Positions 24,366 through 33,200 of a DNA stretch of 34,295 bases are shown in pieces (positions within the stretch are counted from its first letter, which is position 1; each line of letters opens with the position of its first letter). The stretch lies in contig CAYUNR010000011.1 in the NCBI GenBank assembly GCA_964446295.1, forward strand, positions 1-34,295. Direction: 5' to 3'. Both the position numbers and the translations under genes were made by a program. The stretch comes from CAITNM01 sp964446295. GTDB lineage: Bacteria > Pseudomonadota > Alphaproteobacteria > Paracaedibacterales > CAITNM01. The notes beneath the pieces are model-generated. The model had not been told where the DNA came from. It worked only from the letters and a program-made list of their open reading frames with translations, and did no database searches.

Positions 24366-25274
24366 ATGATAACCAATAAGCATTCAAATCTTATTCTGAT
24401 GGTTGCTATTGCGCTGAGCATAAATCAAAAAATATATTCAGCAGAACAGCAAGAGATGCGACCGCCTGATGCAGAAATAGCAGCACCTGCCGATTCAACA
24501 AATCAAACTCACTCCACAACCAACACAGCAACCTATAGCTTAATTCCCGATTACGGTAAACATATCAACTCTATGGCCGTAGCAGAATTAAATCGTCACT
24601 TACAGGCGCATGGATATTATGAATTTGCTCCTGCAACTTATGCGGATATTACACGCCAAACACAAAAATATGGCATGCCGATAGATGTATCTTTTAGTCG
24701 AGAAACGCAAAGGGCCACTGTTACATGGAACAGAGAAGGAGTATTTTGCTGTTTCCCTGGAAAAGAAAAAATAAAGATATTTGAAACAATACCAATTGCA
24801 GCAGTGAGCGAACTCAATATTGCAAAGCCACAAATTCCTAGAAAGCGACCGAGTACTACGCCACTTGTACAACCAGTAAGTGCTCATCAAGCTGCCTACT
24901 TACAAACCGAGAGAAGCATTTTTGAACAACCACCTGTTGCAGAGCCTCAAAAGCAAATCCCTATTACCAGACAACAGCCACACAAGAAAGCGAGGCCTTC
25001 AACATTAGGAGAAAACATCCAACAGCAGCGCAGAATGGCTATGTCAGTAATAGATGCACGCAATATGTTATATTCCGGATTTGCTCAATTTACAGAAATT
25101 GCACGAAATCACTACATTGCACTAGATCAGTCAAACCAAATAATTAGAGATCTTATGCAGCATGGCCCAGCAAGGTTTGAGCCAAGAATTGATAGTAACA
25201 ACACCCTATTCCTGGCAGTTATATGGGGACAATCAGAGAAGTACTATAAAATTACCTATAATGGCCAAAGGTGA
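24366..25274 (+). CDS. Exported protein of unknown function with basic central region
   Basis: 302 residues; signal peptide about 1-25 (LILMVAIALSINQKIYSA). GTGGAGG precedes the ATG. The mature protein has two small alpha/beta segments: helix plus RATVTWNREGVF near 116-127, and helix plus LFLAVIWGQSEKYY near 281-294. These may be diverged copies of one unit. Between them is a Pro/Gln-rich stretch with basic clusters PRKRPS (158-163) and HKKARPS (206-212), resembling nuclear-localisation signals. I do not recognise a family; secreted host-directed function is inference. It ends one base before the convergent rocD stop, so the two genes are separated by essentially nothing and lack a terminator between them. 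Confidence 0.62.
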   Translation: MITNKHSNLILMVAIALSINQKIYSAEQQEMRPPDAEIAAPADSTNQTHSTTNTATYSLIPDYGKHINSMAVAELNRHLQAHGYYEFAPATYADITRQTQKYGMPIDVSFSRETQRATVTWNREGVFCCFPGKEKIKIFETIPIAAVSELNIAKPQIPRKRPSTTPLVQPVSAHQAAYLQTERSIFEQPPVAEPQKQIPITRQQPHKKARPSTLGENIQQQRRMAMSVIDARNMLYSGFAQFTEIARNHYIALDQSNQIIRDLMQHGPARFEPRIDSNNTLFLAVIWGQSEKYYKITYNGQR

Positions 25275-25275
25275 T

Positions 25276-26472
25276 TTATGCAACGAAGACTTCTTTGATA
25301 ATTTCCAAAGCGTAATCAACTTCGCTTTTGGTAATCATTAATGGTGGGGCGAACCGCACAACTGTATGATGCGTTTCTTTTGAAAGAATACCTTTTTTCA
25401 TTAAAGATTCGCAAACTTCGCGTCCGGTTTTTTGAGACGGATCAATATCAACACCAATCCATAAGCCACGACCGCGCACCGATTTTATAGAAGGTGCCGG
25501 CAGAGTTTTTAATTGTTCCAAAAAGTACGCCCCTAAGGTTGCGCTGTTTTGCAGGTAATTATCACGCTCCATAATATCAAGGGCTTTGTGCGCAATAGCG
25601 CATGCTAGTGGATTTCCACCAAAGGTTGAGCCATGGCTGCCGGGATTAAAAACATCAAGAACATCAGCGCGGCCCACCAGGGCTGATACAGGGTATAATC
25701 CGCCGCCCAAAGCTTTACCCAAAGTAACCGCATCGGGTTTTACGTCTTCATGTTCTGACGCAAGCCATGTTCCAGTACGGCCTAACCCTGATTGGATTTC
25801 ATCACAAATTAACAATACATTTTCACCCTTGCAAAGCTGTTCAAGTTTTTTAAGCCAACCAGGGGGAGGAATCACAATGCCTGCTTCCCCTTGAATAGGT
25901 TCCACTAAAACAGCGCAGGTATTTTTATTGATAAGCCTTTGCACCGATTCAATATCACCATAGGTGGCAATATGAAACCCAGGCAAATAGGGGCCGAATT
26001 GATAGCGGTAGTCATCATCCGATGAAAAACTAATAATACCGGTTGTGCGTCCGTGGAAATTGTTATCAAAAACAATAATTTCTGCCTGATTATCAGGGAT
26101 GCCTTTTTTTGAATAGCCCCAGCGACGTGCCGCTTTAATGGCTGTTTCTATGGCTTCTGCGCCAGTATTCATAAGCAACGCTTTATCGTAGTTTAAAAGC
26201 GAACATAGTCTTTCTAAGAGCAAAGGCATTTTGTCACTAAAAAACGCCCTGGAACACATGGCAAGGGTTTGCGCCTGTTCATGCATGGCTTCAACCAATT
26301 CAGGGTGGCAATGACCATGGGAAACGGCCGAATAAGCCGACATCATATCAAGGTATTTTCGGCCATTAGTATCCCACAACCACACACCACTACCCTTGTT
26401 CAGCACAACTGGTAATGGATGATAATTTTGCGCACCAAAACGTGCATCAAGATTTTTTATATGGTGTTCCAT
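25276..26472 (-). CDS. rocD: Ornithine--oxo-acid transaminase
   Basis: 398 residues, class III PLP aminotransferase. LLMNTGAEAIETAIKAARRW binds the PLP phosphate. LLICDEIQSGLGRTGTW holds the ring-stacking Asp, and DAVTLGKALGGGLYPVSALVG contains the Schiff-base Lys. SHGSTFGGNPLACAIAHKAL and RGRGLWIGVDID complete the OAT pattern. Length fits ornithine aminotransferase, which moves the delta-amino group of ornithine to 2-oxoglutarate, giving glutamate semialdehyde and hence proline or glutamate. Acetylornithine aminotransferase is the main alternative, but the substrate region and the context without arg genes favour rocD. Convergent with the exported gene at 24366-25274. Confidence 0.88.
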   Translation of the reverse strand: MEHHIKNLDARFGAQNYHPLPVVLNKGSGVWLWDTNGRKYLDMMSAYSAVSHGHCHPELVEAMHEQAQTLAMCSRAFFSDKMPLLLERLCSLLNYDKALLMNTGAEAIETAIKAARRWGYSKKGIPDNQAEIIVFDNNFHGRTTGIISFSSDDDYRYQFGPYLPGFHIATYGDIESVQRLINKNTCAVLVEPIQGEAGIVIPPPGWLKKLEQLCKGENVLLICDEIQSGLGRTGTWLASEHEDVKPDAVTLGKALGGGLYPVSALVGRADVLDVFNPGSHGSTFGGNPLACAIAHKALDIMERDNYLQNSATLGAYFLEQLKTLPAPSIKSVRGRGLWIGVDIDPSQKTGREVCESLMKKGILSKETHHTVVRFAPPLMITKSEVDYALEIIKEVFVA

Positions 26473-26531
26473 GAAGCCCCCCTTATTTTAGTTAAGGCTA
26501 GCATGAAACACCCCTTCTGTTTAGATGCTCG

Positions 26532-27572
26532 TCAAATTCCAGCTGGAATATTAGGCCTTACACCTTCTGGAAAAAATCCAAATACTGCTTTTAGCAAGCT
26601 AGCTGTATCTGTGATATCGAACATGTTCACAATTTGCACTCTTGTTTCAAGGCATAATGGTCTTCCAATAGCATCAACTGACATACGACCCTGCGCTCGT
26701 CTTGAATCTTCAACAAGTTGATACAACCTGTTTAAATTGGTATCTGCAAAAATTGTCGCCAAGCTAGGATTAACTGCTCCTACACATGTAGCAACGGGAG
26801 GCGTAGTATATGAAGACGCCATGAGTGCCACAAGGTTTGAAAGATTTGGCAATACGTCACCATCTTTAGCTGCTGGTACTAGCACATCATTTATGAAGCG
26901 GTACAATTGCTGACCAGTACGGGGTTCAATGCTCATAACAGAACGTCCAACTCTAAAGGCTAATAGTGATTCATAGTTAGAAAGTTCTGCTGCTGTGAAA
27001 ACAGGAGCTGAAACTGCTACTGCAGGCATTCCTGCTTCACGAATTGCAGGTTCAATTGCCGCGATTAAAGTTGAAATATCGACAATATCGCGAACATCTG
27101 CTGCTGGTTTTCTTTCTGCTGCAGCGACTGCTCCAGCACTAACAGCCACTTCAAATAGCTCTCTACCAAAGCAATCTCTGGCAATTCTTCCCTGAGATAC
27201 TCTATAGTTTTTTGCTAATGTTAAAAAAGCATTCCATTTTTGATCAGCAAGAAGCGCACTAAGCGCTGCGCTTCTGGTTGTGGCTTGAGGGAAGGTTTCC
27301 GTATTCTCTAAATAGCCACCCATAATTGTTCCCGCATTAAAAGTAGTAGTTGCGGTAGTAAATGTAATATCAGCATCGCAGGCAGCTTGTACAAATTCAT
27401 TTTTGTGACTACGACGCTCTAAAGGTTTACCAGTTTGTGGGTCTCTCCAAACATTGCCTCTTGCCGCCCTAAAATTCATTAAAGTTTCAACAGTGTCAAT
27501 TTCACCCACTGAAGGTGTTGCTGCTCCGTACAATGAAGCTAAAATTGGGAATAGTATAAATAAGGTACGCAT
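26532..27572 (-). CDS. Exported protein with tandem internal duplication
   Basis: 346 residues; signal peptide about 1-17 (LFILFPILASLYGAA). Two copies of a unit of about 145 residues are visible. ETLMNFRAARGNVWRDPQTG (29-48) matches ESLLAFRVGRSVMSIEPRTG (201-220). LADQKWNAFLTLAKNYRVSQ with GRIARDCFGRELF (108-140) matches FADTNLNRLYQLVEDSRRAQ with GRMSVDAIGRPLC (275-307). Each is followed by an I-D-x-S/D-T-A/L helix. Conserved P-x-T-G-x-x-L-x-R and Q-G-R-x-x-x-D-x-x-G-R motifs in both copies suggest a repeated binding domain. I know no such family. The upstream region is AT-rich and contains gatagttaaat near 27616, similar to a motif upstream of other exported genes. Confidence 0.68.
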   Translation of the reverse strand: MRTLFILFPILASLYGAATPSVGEIDTVETLMNFRAARGNVWRDPQTGKPLERRSHKNEFVQAACDADITFTTATTTFNAGTIMGGYLENTETFPQATTRSAALSALLADQKWNAFLTLAKNYRVSQGRIARDCFGRELFEVAVSAGAVAAAERKPAADVRDIVDISTLIAAIEPAIREAGMPAVAVSAPVFTAAELSNYESLLAFRVGRSVMSIEPRTGQQLYRFINDVLVPAAKDGDVLPNLSNLVALMASSYTTPPVATCVGAVNPSLATIFADTNLNRLYQLVEDSRRAQGRMSVDAIGRPLCLETRVQIVNMFDITDTASLLKAVFGFFPEGVRPNIPAGI

Positions 27573-27702
27573 AAAATTCTCGGTAAAGGTTGTTAATAAC
27601 CAAATAATATATCCAGATAGTTAAATATAAGTAAAATATTTATTTATTATTTATTAAAACTAAAAATAAATTTATTTCTTATTTTATTTAAATTAACAGT
27701 AT

Positions 27703-27731
27703 TTGACAAAAACCTTGCTGTGACTGCTATT
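27703..27731 (+). promoter_or_regulatory. Candidate promoter of fabG
   Basis: A consensus -35 TTGACA at 27703-27708 and a weak -10 TGCTAT at 27725-27730, spacer 16, lie about 50 bp upstream of fabG. The -10 match is poor, so this is tentative. Confidence 0.45.
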
Positions 27732-27777
27732 TTTTTCTAGAGTCAGCCAATATAAAGAGAAAAAATAAGGACTAAAA

Positions 27778-28524
27778 ATGTTTTCACTTCAAGGATTTAA
27801 TGCATTAGTAACAGGTGCAAGCGGTGGGATTGGTAGCGCAATTGCGATTAGCCTTGCAAAACAAGGTGCAACAGTTGTGCTTAGTGGCACACGCGCTGAA
27901 GCATTACAAGAAACTGCCAATGAAATTAAAAAAGTTGGCGGCACATCACACACGGTACTTTGCAATTTGTCTGACCCACAATCGGTAGAAGAGTTGTTTC
28001 CAAAAGCAGAAGCTCTATGTGAAAAAATTGATATTGTTGTAAACAACGCTGGTATTACCCGTGATGGCTTAGCCATGCGCATGAAAGACGAAGACTGGCA
28101 AGCAGTGATTGATGTGAATTTGACATCAAGTTTTCGCATATGCCGCGCGGCATTGAAGGCAATGATGCGCAGACGTTATGGTCGCATTATTAACATTTCA
28201 TCTATTGTTGGCACAATGGGCAATGCCGGACAGGCTAATTACTGTGCATCTAAAGCTGGGTTGATTGGCATGTCAAAAGCGTTCGCGCAAGAAGCGGCAT
28301 CTAGGGGCATAACTGTAAACTGTATTGCCCCTGGCTTTATTGAGTCACCAATGACCAATGATTTGCCAGAAGCAGTGCGCACCAAAATGCTAGGGAACAT
28401 TCCAGCTGGGGCATACGGCAAACCAACTGATGTAGCAGCTACGGTAGCGTTTTTAGCAAGTGCTGAGTCTAGTTATATTACCGGGCAGACGCTGCATGTT
28501 AATGGCGGCATGATAATGGTTTAA
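27778..28524 (+). CDS. fabG: 3-oxoacyl-[acyl-carrier-protein] reductase
   Basis: 248 residues, classical short-chain dehydrogenase. TGASGGIGSAIA binds NADP(H); NNAGITRDGLAMRMKDEDW, the catalytic Ser in INISSIVGTMG and Y-x-x-x-K in NYCASKAGLIGMSK are complete, and the end (ITGQTLHVNGGMIMV) is typical. It reduces 3-oxoacyl-ACP in the fatty-acid elongation cycle. In many Alphaproteobacteria acpP and fabF follow; here they do not. Instead the last 25 bp of the gene recur perfectly at 29819-29843, beyond an inserted exported gene, so the original downstream neighbour has been displaced. AAGGA ribosome site precedes the ATG. Confidence 0.96.
   Translation: MFSLQGFNALVTGASGGIGSAIAISLAKQGATVVLSGTRAEALQETANEIKKVGGTSHTVLCNLSDPQSVEELFPKAEALCEKIDIVVNNAGITRDGLAMRMKDEDWQAVIDVNLTSSFRICRAALKAMMRRRYGRIINISSIVGTMGNAGQANYCASKAGLIGMSKAFAQEAASRGITVNCIAPGFIESPMTNDLPEAVRTKMLGNIPAGAYGKPTDVAATVAFLASAESSYITGQTLHVNGGMIMV
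28499..28523 (+). repeat. 25-bp direct repeat, copy 1 (end of fabG)
   Basis: Begins ttaatggcggcatgataatg and covers the last codons and most of the stop of fabG. A perfect second copy lies at 29819-29843. The intervening 1.3 kb holds palindromic DNA and the GNAT-like gene, so the repeats look like the borders of an insertion. Confidence 0.9.
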
Positions 28525-28545
28525 AGGTGATGGTATAGAATAAGT

Positions 28546-28722
28546 GTGGATTGCCGCGCTGCACTCGCAACGACGAAAAAACCGTCATCACGAAGGAGTG
28601 CAACGACTGTGGTGATCCATACAAGATATTATACACTGGATTATCACGTCCTCCAGCCTTCGCTAGAGCCCTCAAGAAGACGAGAATTGGCGTCATCTAG
28701 AGCCGGGCGTAGGGACCCAGTG
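28546..28722. repeat. Two adjacent imperfect palindromic elements
   Basis: 28546-28620 is an imperfect inverted repeat: gtggattgccgcgctgcact with its counterpart gagtgcaacgactgtggtga, ending ATCCA. 28634-28722 is a second one bounded by cactggatt and gacccagtg, with ctagagcc occurring twice inside. The pair is GC-richer than its surroundings and resembles the hairpin repeats scattered in intergenic DNA of intracellular Alphaproteobacteria. No coding potential is evident. Confidence 0.6.
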
Positions 28723-28738
28723 AATGATATCCGTTTTA

Positions 28739-29782
28739 TTAGGTTAGCGCGCTAATCCAGTTCATATTTTTAGCATGCTCTAAAACACCATTGAAATTGT
28801 GGAAAGGTTCTTGATATCCTTTTTTCACAAAGTTATTGATTAACTGTAGCTTTGATTCATCCAACTCTAAAAATATCTCTTGGAGTGGCCCATCATAAAT
28901 CGCCTGGTAAATCGTTTTTCTTTCCAAAGTTATAAGATAGTCTGGGCCTTCAAATGAATCAGGATTGGTAATTTTTATAACTCGCTCAGCCACACTAAGA
29001 AGCGTTGTAATGTCTGCTTCCTTCGTATAATCAAGGTCGCTTAAAATAGTGCGCATGTGTTCCATAGCAGCACTCATTATACTTGGAGAAGACGTTGAGC
29101 TAGGATTCATCATAATTTTCGAAAACTCTGTTATTGCGGCCACTCTGCTGGGGCTCCATGAATCTGCATTACTTGGATACCGCATATCAAGAGTTCCATA
29201 GAAATCAATAGATTTTATGCCATAGCCTGCGTTTAAGGCAGATTTAAGGGCAGGATGATTTTCCCCAAAAAACCATTCATTGGTAGAAGCTAAGAAAGAC
29301 AAGGGTAAATGACTTAGTTCTTCACCATCAATTTTCACAGGAGAACCTAAAAAACCATCAAAATATTTTGCCGTTTGAGCACGTAACAAACTGCCATACT
29401 TGCGGCCTTGGTGTGCTTCTAGAACATTTGTATGGGGATATGCACAAAGGTGATCACTTTTTTCACCATGACCAAATGACTGAATAGCGACAGGAGTCAT
29501 GCATTCCTGATCATAAGCTACGTAAACACCAAATGGACTTTGCAGACAGTAATGCAAATTTTCTAAATGGTCATCAGCCATAGCAGTTGCAAAAGTCGTT
29601 TTTACCATTGATTCCATTTCAGGAGTGTTAGTCACTTTTTTTATAATGACTGCATCATCTGCATAAATGGTAAGTTCAGTTTGATCATGATCTATGATCC
29701 CTGCCCCGTATGATTTGGAAAAAATAAAAACCAAAAACAATAAAAATATACGCACAACAAACCTTAATTTAATATCTATCAC
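28739..29782 (-). CDS. Exported GNAT-like acetyltransferase
   Basis: 347 residues, GTG start. Signal: basic start then VVRIFLLFLVFIFSKSYGAG (9-28). GNAT-like elements: a strand GVYVAYDQECMTPVAIQSFG (85-104), an acetyl-CoA-type loop EAHQGRKYGSLLRAQTAKYF (122-141) and NEWFFGENHPALKSALNAGYG (168-188), which recalls the N-x-x-a-x-x-l-y-x-k-x-G-F end of the fold. The loop Q-G-R-K-Y-G departs from the R/Q-x-x-G-x-G consensus by having Lys for the middle Gly, so activity is uncertain. The C-terminal 120 residues are helical and unassigned. Acetylation of a host target is a possible role. The gene is opposite in direction to fabG and lies between two perfect copies of the fabG end, with palindromic elements on one side. 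Confidence 0.65.
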   Translation of the reverse strand: MIDIKLRFVVRIFLLFLVFIFSKSYGAGIIDHDQTELTIYADDAVIIKKVTNTPEMESMVKTTFATAMADDHLENLHYCLQSPFGVYVAYDQECMTPVAIQSFGHGEKSDHLCAYPHTNVLEAHQGRKYGSLLRAQTAKYFDGFLGSPVKIDGEELSHLPLSFLASTNEWFFGENHPALKSALNAGYGIKSIDFYGTLDMRYPSNADSWSPSRVAAITEFSKIMMNPSSTSSPSIMSAAMEHMRTILSDLDYTKEADITTLLSVAERVIKITNPDSFEGPDYLITLERKTIYQAIYDGPLQEIFLELDESKLQLINNFVKKGYQEPFHNFNGVLEHAKNMNWISALT

Positions 29783-29818
29783 TTATATAGATAGCTTTAT
29801 TTTAAAAATCAATAATAT

Positions 29819-29843
29819 TTAATGGCGGCATGATAATGGTTTA
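29819..29843 (+). repeat. 25-bp direct repeat, copy 2 (relic of fabG end)
   Basis: Identical to 28499-28523. Here it is not attached to a gene; it lies between the GNAT-like gene and the end of the small exported protein. The copies diverge at the base after the shared TTTA. Confidence 0.9.
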
Positions 29844-29849
29844 GGCATT

Positions 29850-30119
29850 TTAAGCATCTTTATCTTTTGTATATTTTTTCTTTACTACCAGTTGGCTTCC
29901 ATAAAACGCCATATAACTTTGCGGGGAAGCGATTAGAAGAAGATAATCAAAGCAATTTGGAAATACTACAAAATGCGGCTCGCTTTTATCAACTATTTTA
30001 ATAGAGACCATATTAGCAGTGCGTTTCATTTCGTTTTCATTACTTAGCGGATCATCGGCAGCAAATGCAAATCCCACAGAAAATAGCACGCACCATTTTA
30101 GAATAGTAGTTGTTCTCAT
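29850..30119 (-). CDS. Small exported protein of unknown function
   Basis: 89 residues with a clear signal peptide (MRTTTILKWCVLFSVGFAFAA, cleavage after AFA) and a good GGAGAG ribosome site upstream of the ATG. The mature part of about 68 residues has a hydrophobic strand region (HFVVFPNCFDYLLLIASPQS) and ends in a basic tail (KKKYTKDKDA). The stop codon lies six bases from the relic fabG repeat, so the gene may have been shortened when that region rearranged. No family recognised. It follows tamB at its 3' side, same strand, about 88 bp apart. Confidence 0.5.
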   Translation of the reverse strand: MRTTTILKWCVLFSVGFAFAADDPLSNENEMKRTANMVSIKIVDKSEPHFVVFPNCFDYLLLIASPQSYMAFYGSQLVVKKKYTKDKDA

Positions 30120-30206
30120 GAAGGCTCTCCATTACCAAACAAACTTATACTCTTTATTGTGTATTATTTTAGATGATTTTGGAAATATTCAAAAAATTAA
30201 GACGTG

Positions 30207-33200
30207 CTAATATCTTTTAATCCAGCTGATGCCTACACCAGAGTTTTGGGCAGCTCCAACGTCGCCCTGTAGGGCTAGATTTTTCCCAAGGGGAGTAGAG
30301 ACAACCACCTTGCTTGTTTCGCTTCCTGCTCCTTGTTCAATGGCCACTTGAACCTTGCCAAATTCTTTGCCAATACGAACTGCTTGGTTGGTTTTTGCTT
30401 CGGAGCGTTCTTGGGGGGTGGCGTCTTCATCAGTTTCAGAGGCGCCTCCGCGAGTGCTTGTTTTAAATTCAAACTGATCAAAGCCAAAGTTGCTGCGCAT
30501 TTTTTCAAAAAATCCATGGCCACTTTCATCTGATTTAGCAATTTCCGCAAGCTGCACACTTTGCAAAACAGAAACTTCTCCTAATTTTTTACCAAATAGT
30601 AATAAGGATAAAATTTCTTCTTCAGGCATGGATGGTGTTGATGAGAAATCAATAATTGTACTATTGCCTGTGCCTTTTATTTCAATAACAACAATAATTC
30701 CGCCCTCAATTTTTTTGATTGCGCGAATATTTAACCTGGGGTTGTTTCGGTCATCGTCAACAAAGGTAATTTCACCGCGGGTGATTTTCAGAACCTTGCC
30801 CAAAATATCTAAAGTGCCTTTGTGTAATCGTACTGTGCCAACCAAGAAAGGGTTCACAATTGATTTGCGTACATAAAAATCACCCTTCCAGGTTGTGTCA
30901 GCGCCAGAGCCTACAACTTTGAATGAACCATCGGGGTTATGTACTAAAATTTCCAAAGGAAAAGCGGTGGCGTATTGCTTAGCTTGTTTTTCTTTGGATT
31001 TTTTTAAATGACGATCAATGATTTTTGGAACTTTGGTATCAGCAGATGATTCTATGAAGTAGCTTGCTTTTTCAAGGGTAACTTCACCTTTGCAACCAAC
31101 ATCAGCACCCTTCCCTGTTATTGTTAGAGTGCCACTGGCATCGCTTACGAAGCCATCATTTTGGGCAATGCGCAGGTGGAAAAGATGCATGGGCACGTTG
31201 AACACTGGTGAAAGTGGGTCAGTAAAATCAATCCAGCCTTCGCCGCGTAGCTGACCTTGATCTGGGTCGTTGCTTTTAGTGACATCTTGCGCTGTAAAGC
31301 GGTTAACAATTAGGCGTTTACCTTGTGCTTTGGTGCGAATGATAATATTTTGGTAAAAGGTACCAACTTCGCTATTTTCATATAGTCCATTATCAGCATC
31401 AACAGTGCCTTCTAGCATTGGGCTATTTATTGCACCTTTGGCACAAAGATTTATTGAAATATCACCAAAAATTCGATCATCGGTCGCTAACCAATCGGTT
31501 AATAGTTTAAGTCGGGTTGTACCTTTGATGTGCGCATCAATAGTTGAATCATTAATGTTCGCTGAGCCCTTGGTTTCAAGGTTAATTTTGTCTTGGTCTT
31601 TAACGTTGAATTTCCATTTCCAAACGGCATTTTCAAACTGTGCTTCCAGGTTTGCATTTAAATTATTCAGAATTTTATAGGTTTGCTTGTCTTGGTGTTG
31701 TTGCCAATAGCCTTTTGAGACATCAAGTTTAATAGTGGCTTGTTGGCCTTCTAGCTTTTGCAATTGTCCGTTTAAAACCCCTGTTATATCGGAATCATTA
31801 AACAAAATTTTCAAGCCACTAAGCTGAATATTACGTAGGTTAATGGTTCCAGTAGTGGTGGCAGCGTCATTCAGTTTTAGTTTTGTAATTTCAACAATTC
31901 CTGCACAAAATTGCAATTGGGTTGGACTTAATCCATTTTCAAAATGATAGGCAGTTGGCTTTAAAAGGGCCAGTTGCAAGTCTTGTAGCTGCAGCTTACA
32001 TTTTTGCACGTGAATTTCTGTTGAAGTGCTATTAAAGGCGATGTGTGCATCTAATGGGCGCTTCTGATAATGACCCTTTGTTAAATGTAATTCGCCTTCG
32101 CCCAACCCATTGTTAATAGAAATATTCACATCAATTGGAAGATGAAAATCAGTGTCGTGAACGGCACCTTGTCCGCTAACTGTAATGTGTCCTTTTTCAA
32201 GGCTGCTAACATTTTCAAAAGATGCTTTAAAATTCAAACTTCCCTTAGCGCTTGGCCAGAAAATATGCAGAAGTTTTTGTAAATCTTGCGAAGCAATGAC
32301 GCTGTGGCCATTGATTAGAAATGGATTGAGCGATAAATCCATGTCCACAGATGCTGTATTTTTTTCATCGTGACGCAGCTGTGCAGAAACTTTAATATGA
32401 TTAGCATCAACAAACGTGCATTCACCAAAAGCTTTTTCTAAAGGTTTTATGCCTTCTTGGAATTCCCATTTAATAGTGGGGCGCGATGAATAACCTTCTA
32501 TAGTAATGTGACATTTAGCCAATTCATTTGAACCAGGATTGGGCAAAGCCCACACAAACTTACCATTAAGGACGTTACTTTTTTGAGTGCATTCACCCTG
32601 TAACGTGTGCCCTTTTGATGTTTCAATTTTTAAAGGCAGCAACTGCCTGCCAGTTGTTTTTTCGAAGCGTGCCGTTAGCGATACTTCTTGCCCAAAAAAG
32701 TTGATAACGTGCTCATTTGCAAAAGGCTGAATGCTGGTTTTGGCAGAAAAATCAATGGCATTATTATAAATTTGAGCGTTTGCAAGGTAGCGTTTACCTT
32801 CCCAAGAACCTTCTAAATTCAACGTTGCGTGATCTTTTAGTTGAGACAACGTTAATGTTAGCTTCTCTGCATTATGGGTAATAATGCCAATCCATTCGGG
32901 ATCTTGGCGCTTTAGGTGAACAGCTAAATTCTTATTATTAATCTGCAATTGTTCTATAGCAATTTGATTAAAACGCTTTAAGCTGCCTGATATATTTTGC
33001 AAACAGTAGCCCATAACCGACGGAGAAATACTTGAAAAATCAAAATCCAACGGTGCTGTTTCTGTGGTTAAGGTGCATTCACCAATGTTTAAAGTTATGC
33101 CTTTGAATAAGGCATTTGGAATATTCCATATAACATTTTTAAAGGTTGCGACTGGCGATTTGTTTTTAACAAGAGTGATACTTTGGATGTTGGCAGACAG

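Noticed and set aside
24366..25274. Internal duplication in the 302-residue exported protein
   Set aside because: The two alpha/beta segments share only a few residues (V-x-W context); similarity is too weak to claim without alignment statistics.
28546..28755. + strand reading frame between fabG and the GNAT-like gene
   Set aside because: It is formed by the palindromic elements; the translation is Arg/Ser-rich with no family features.
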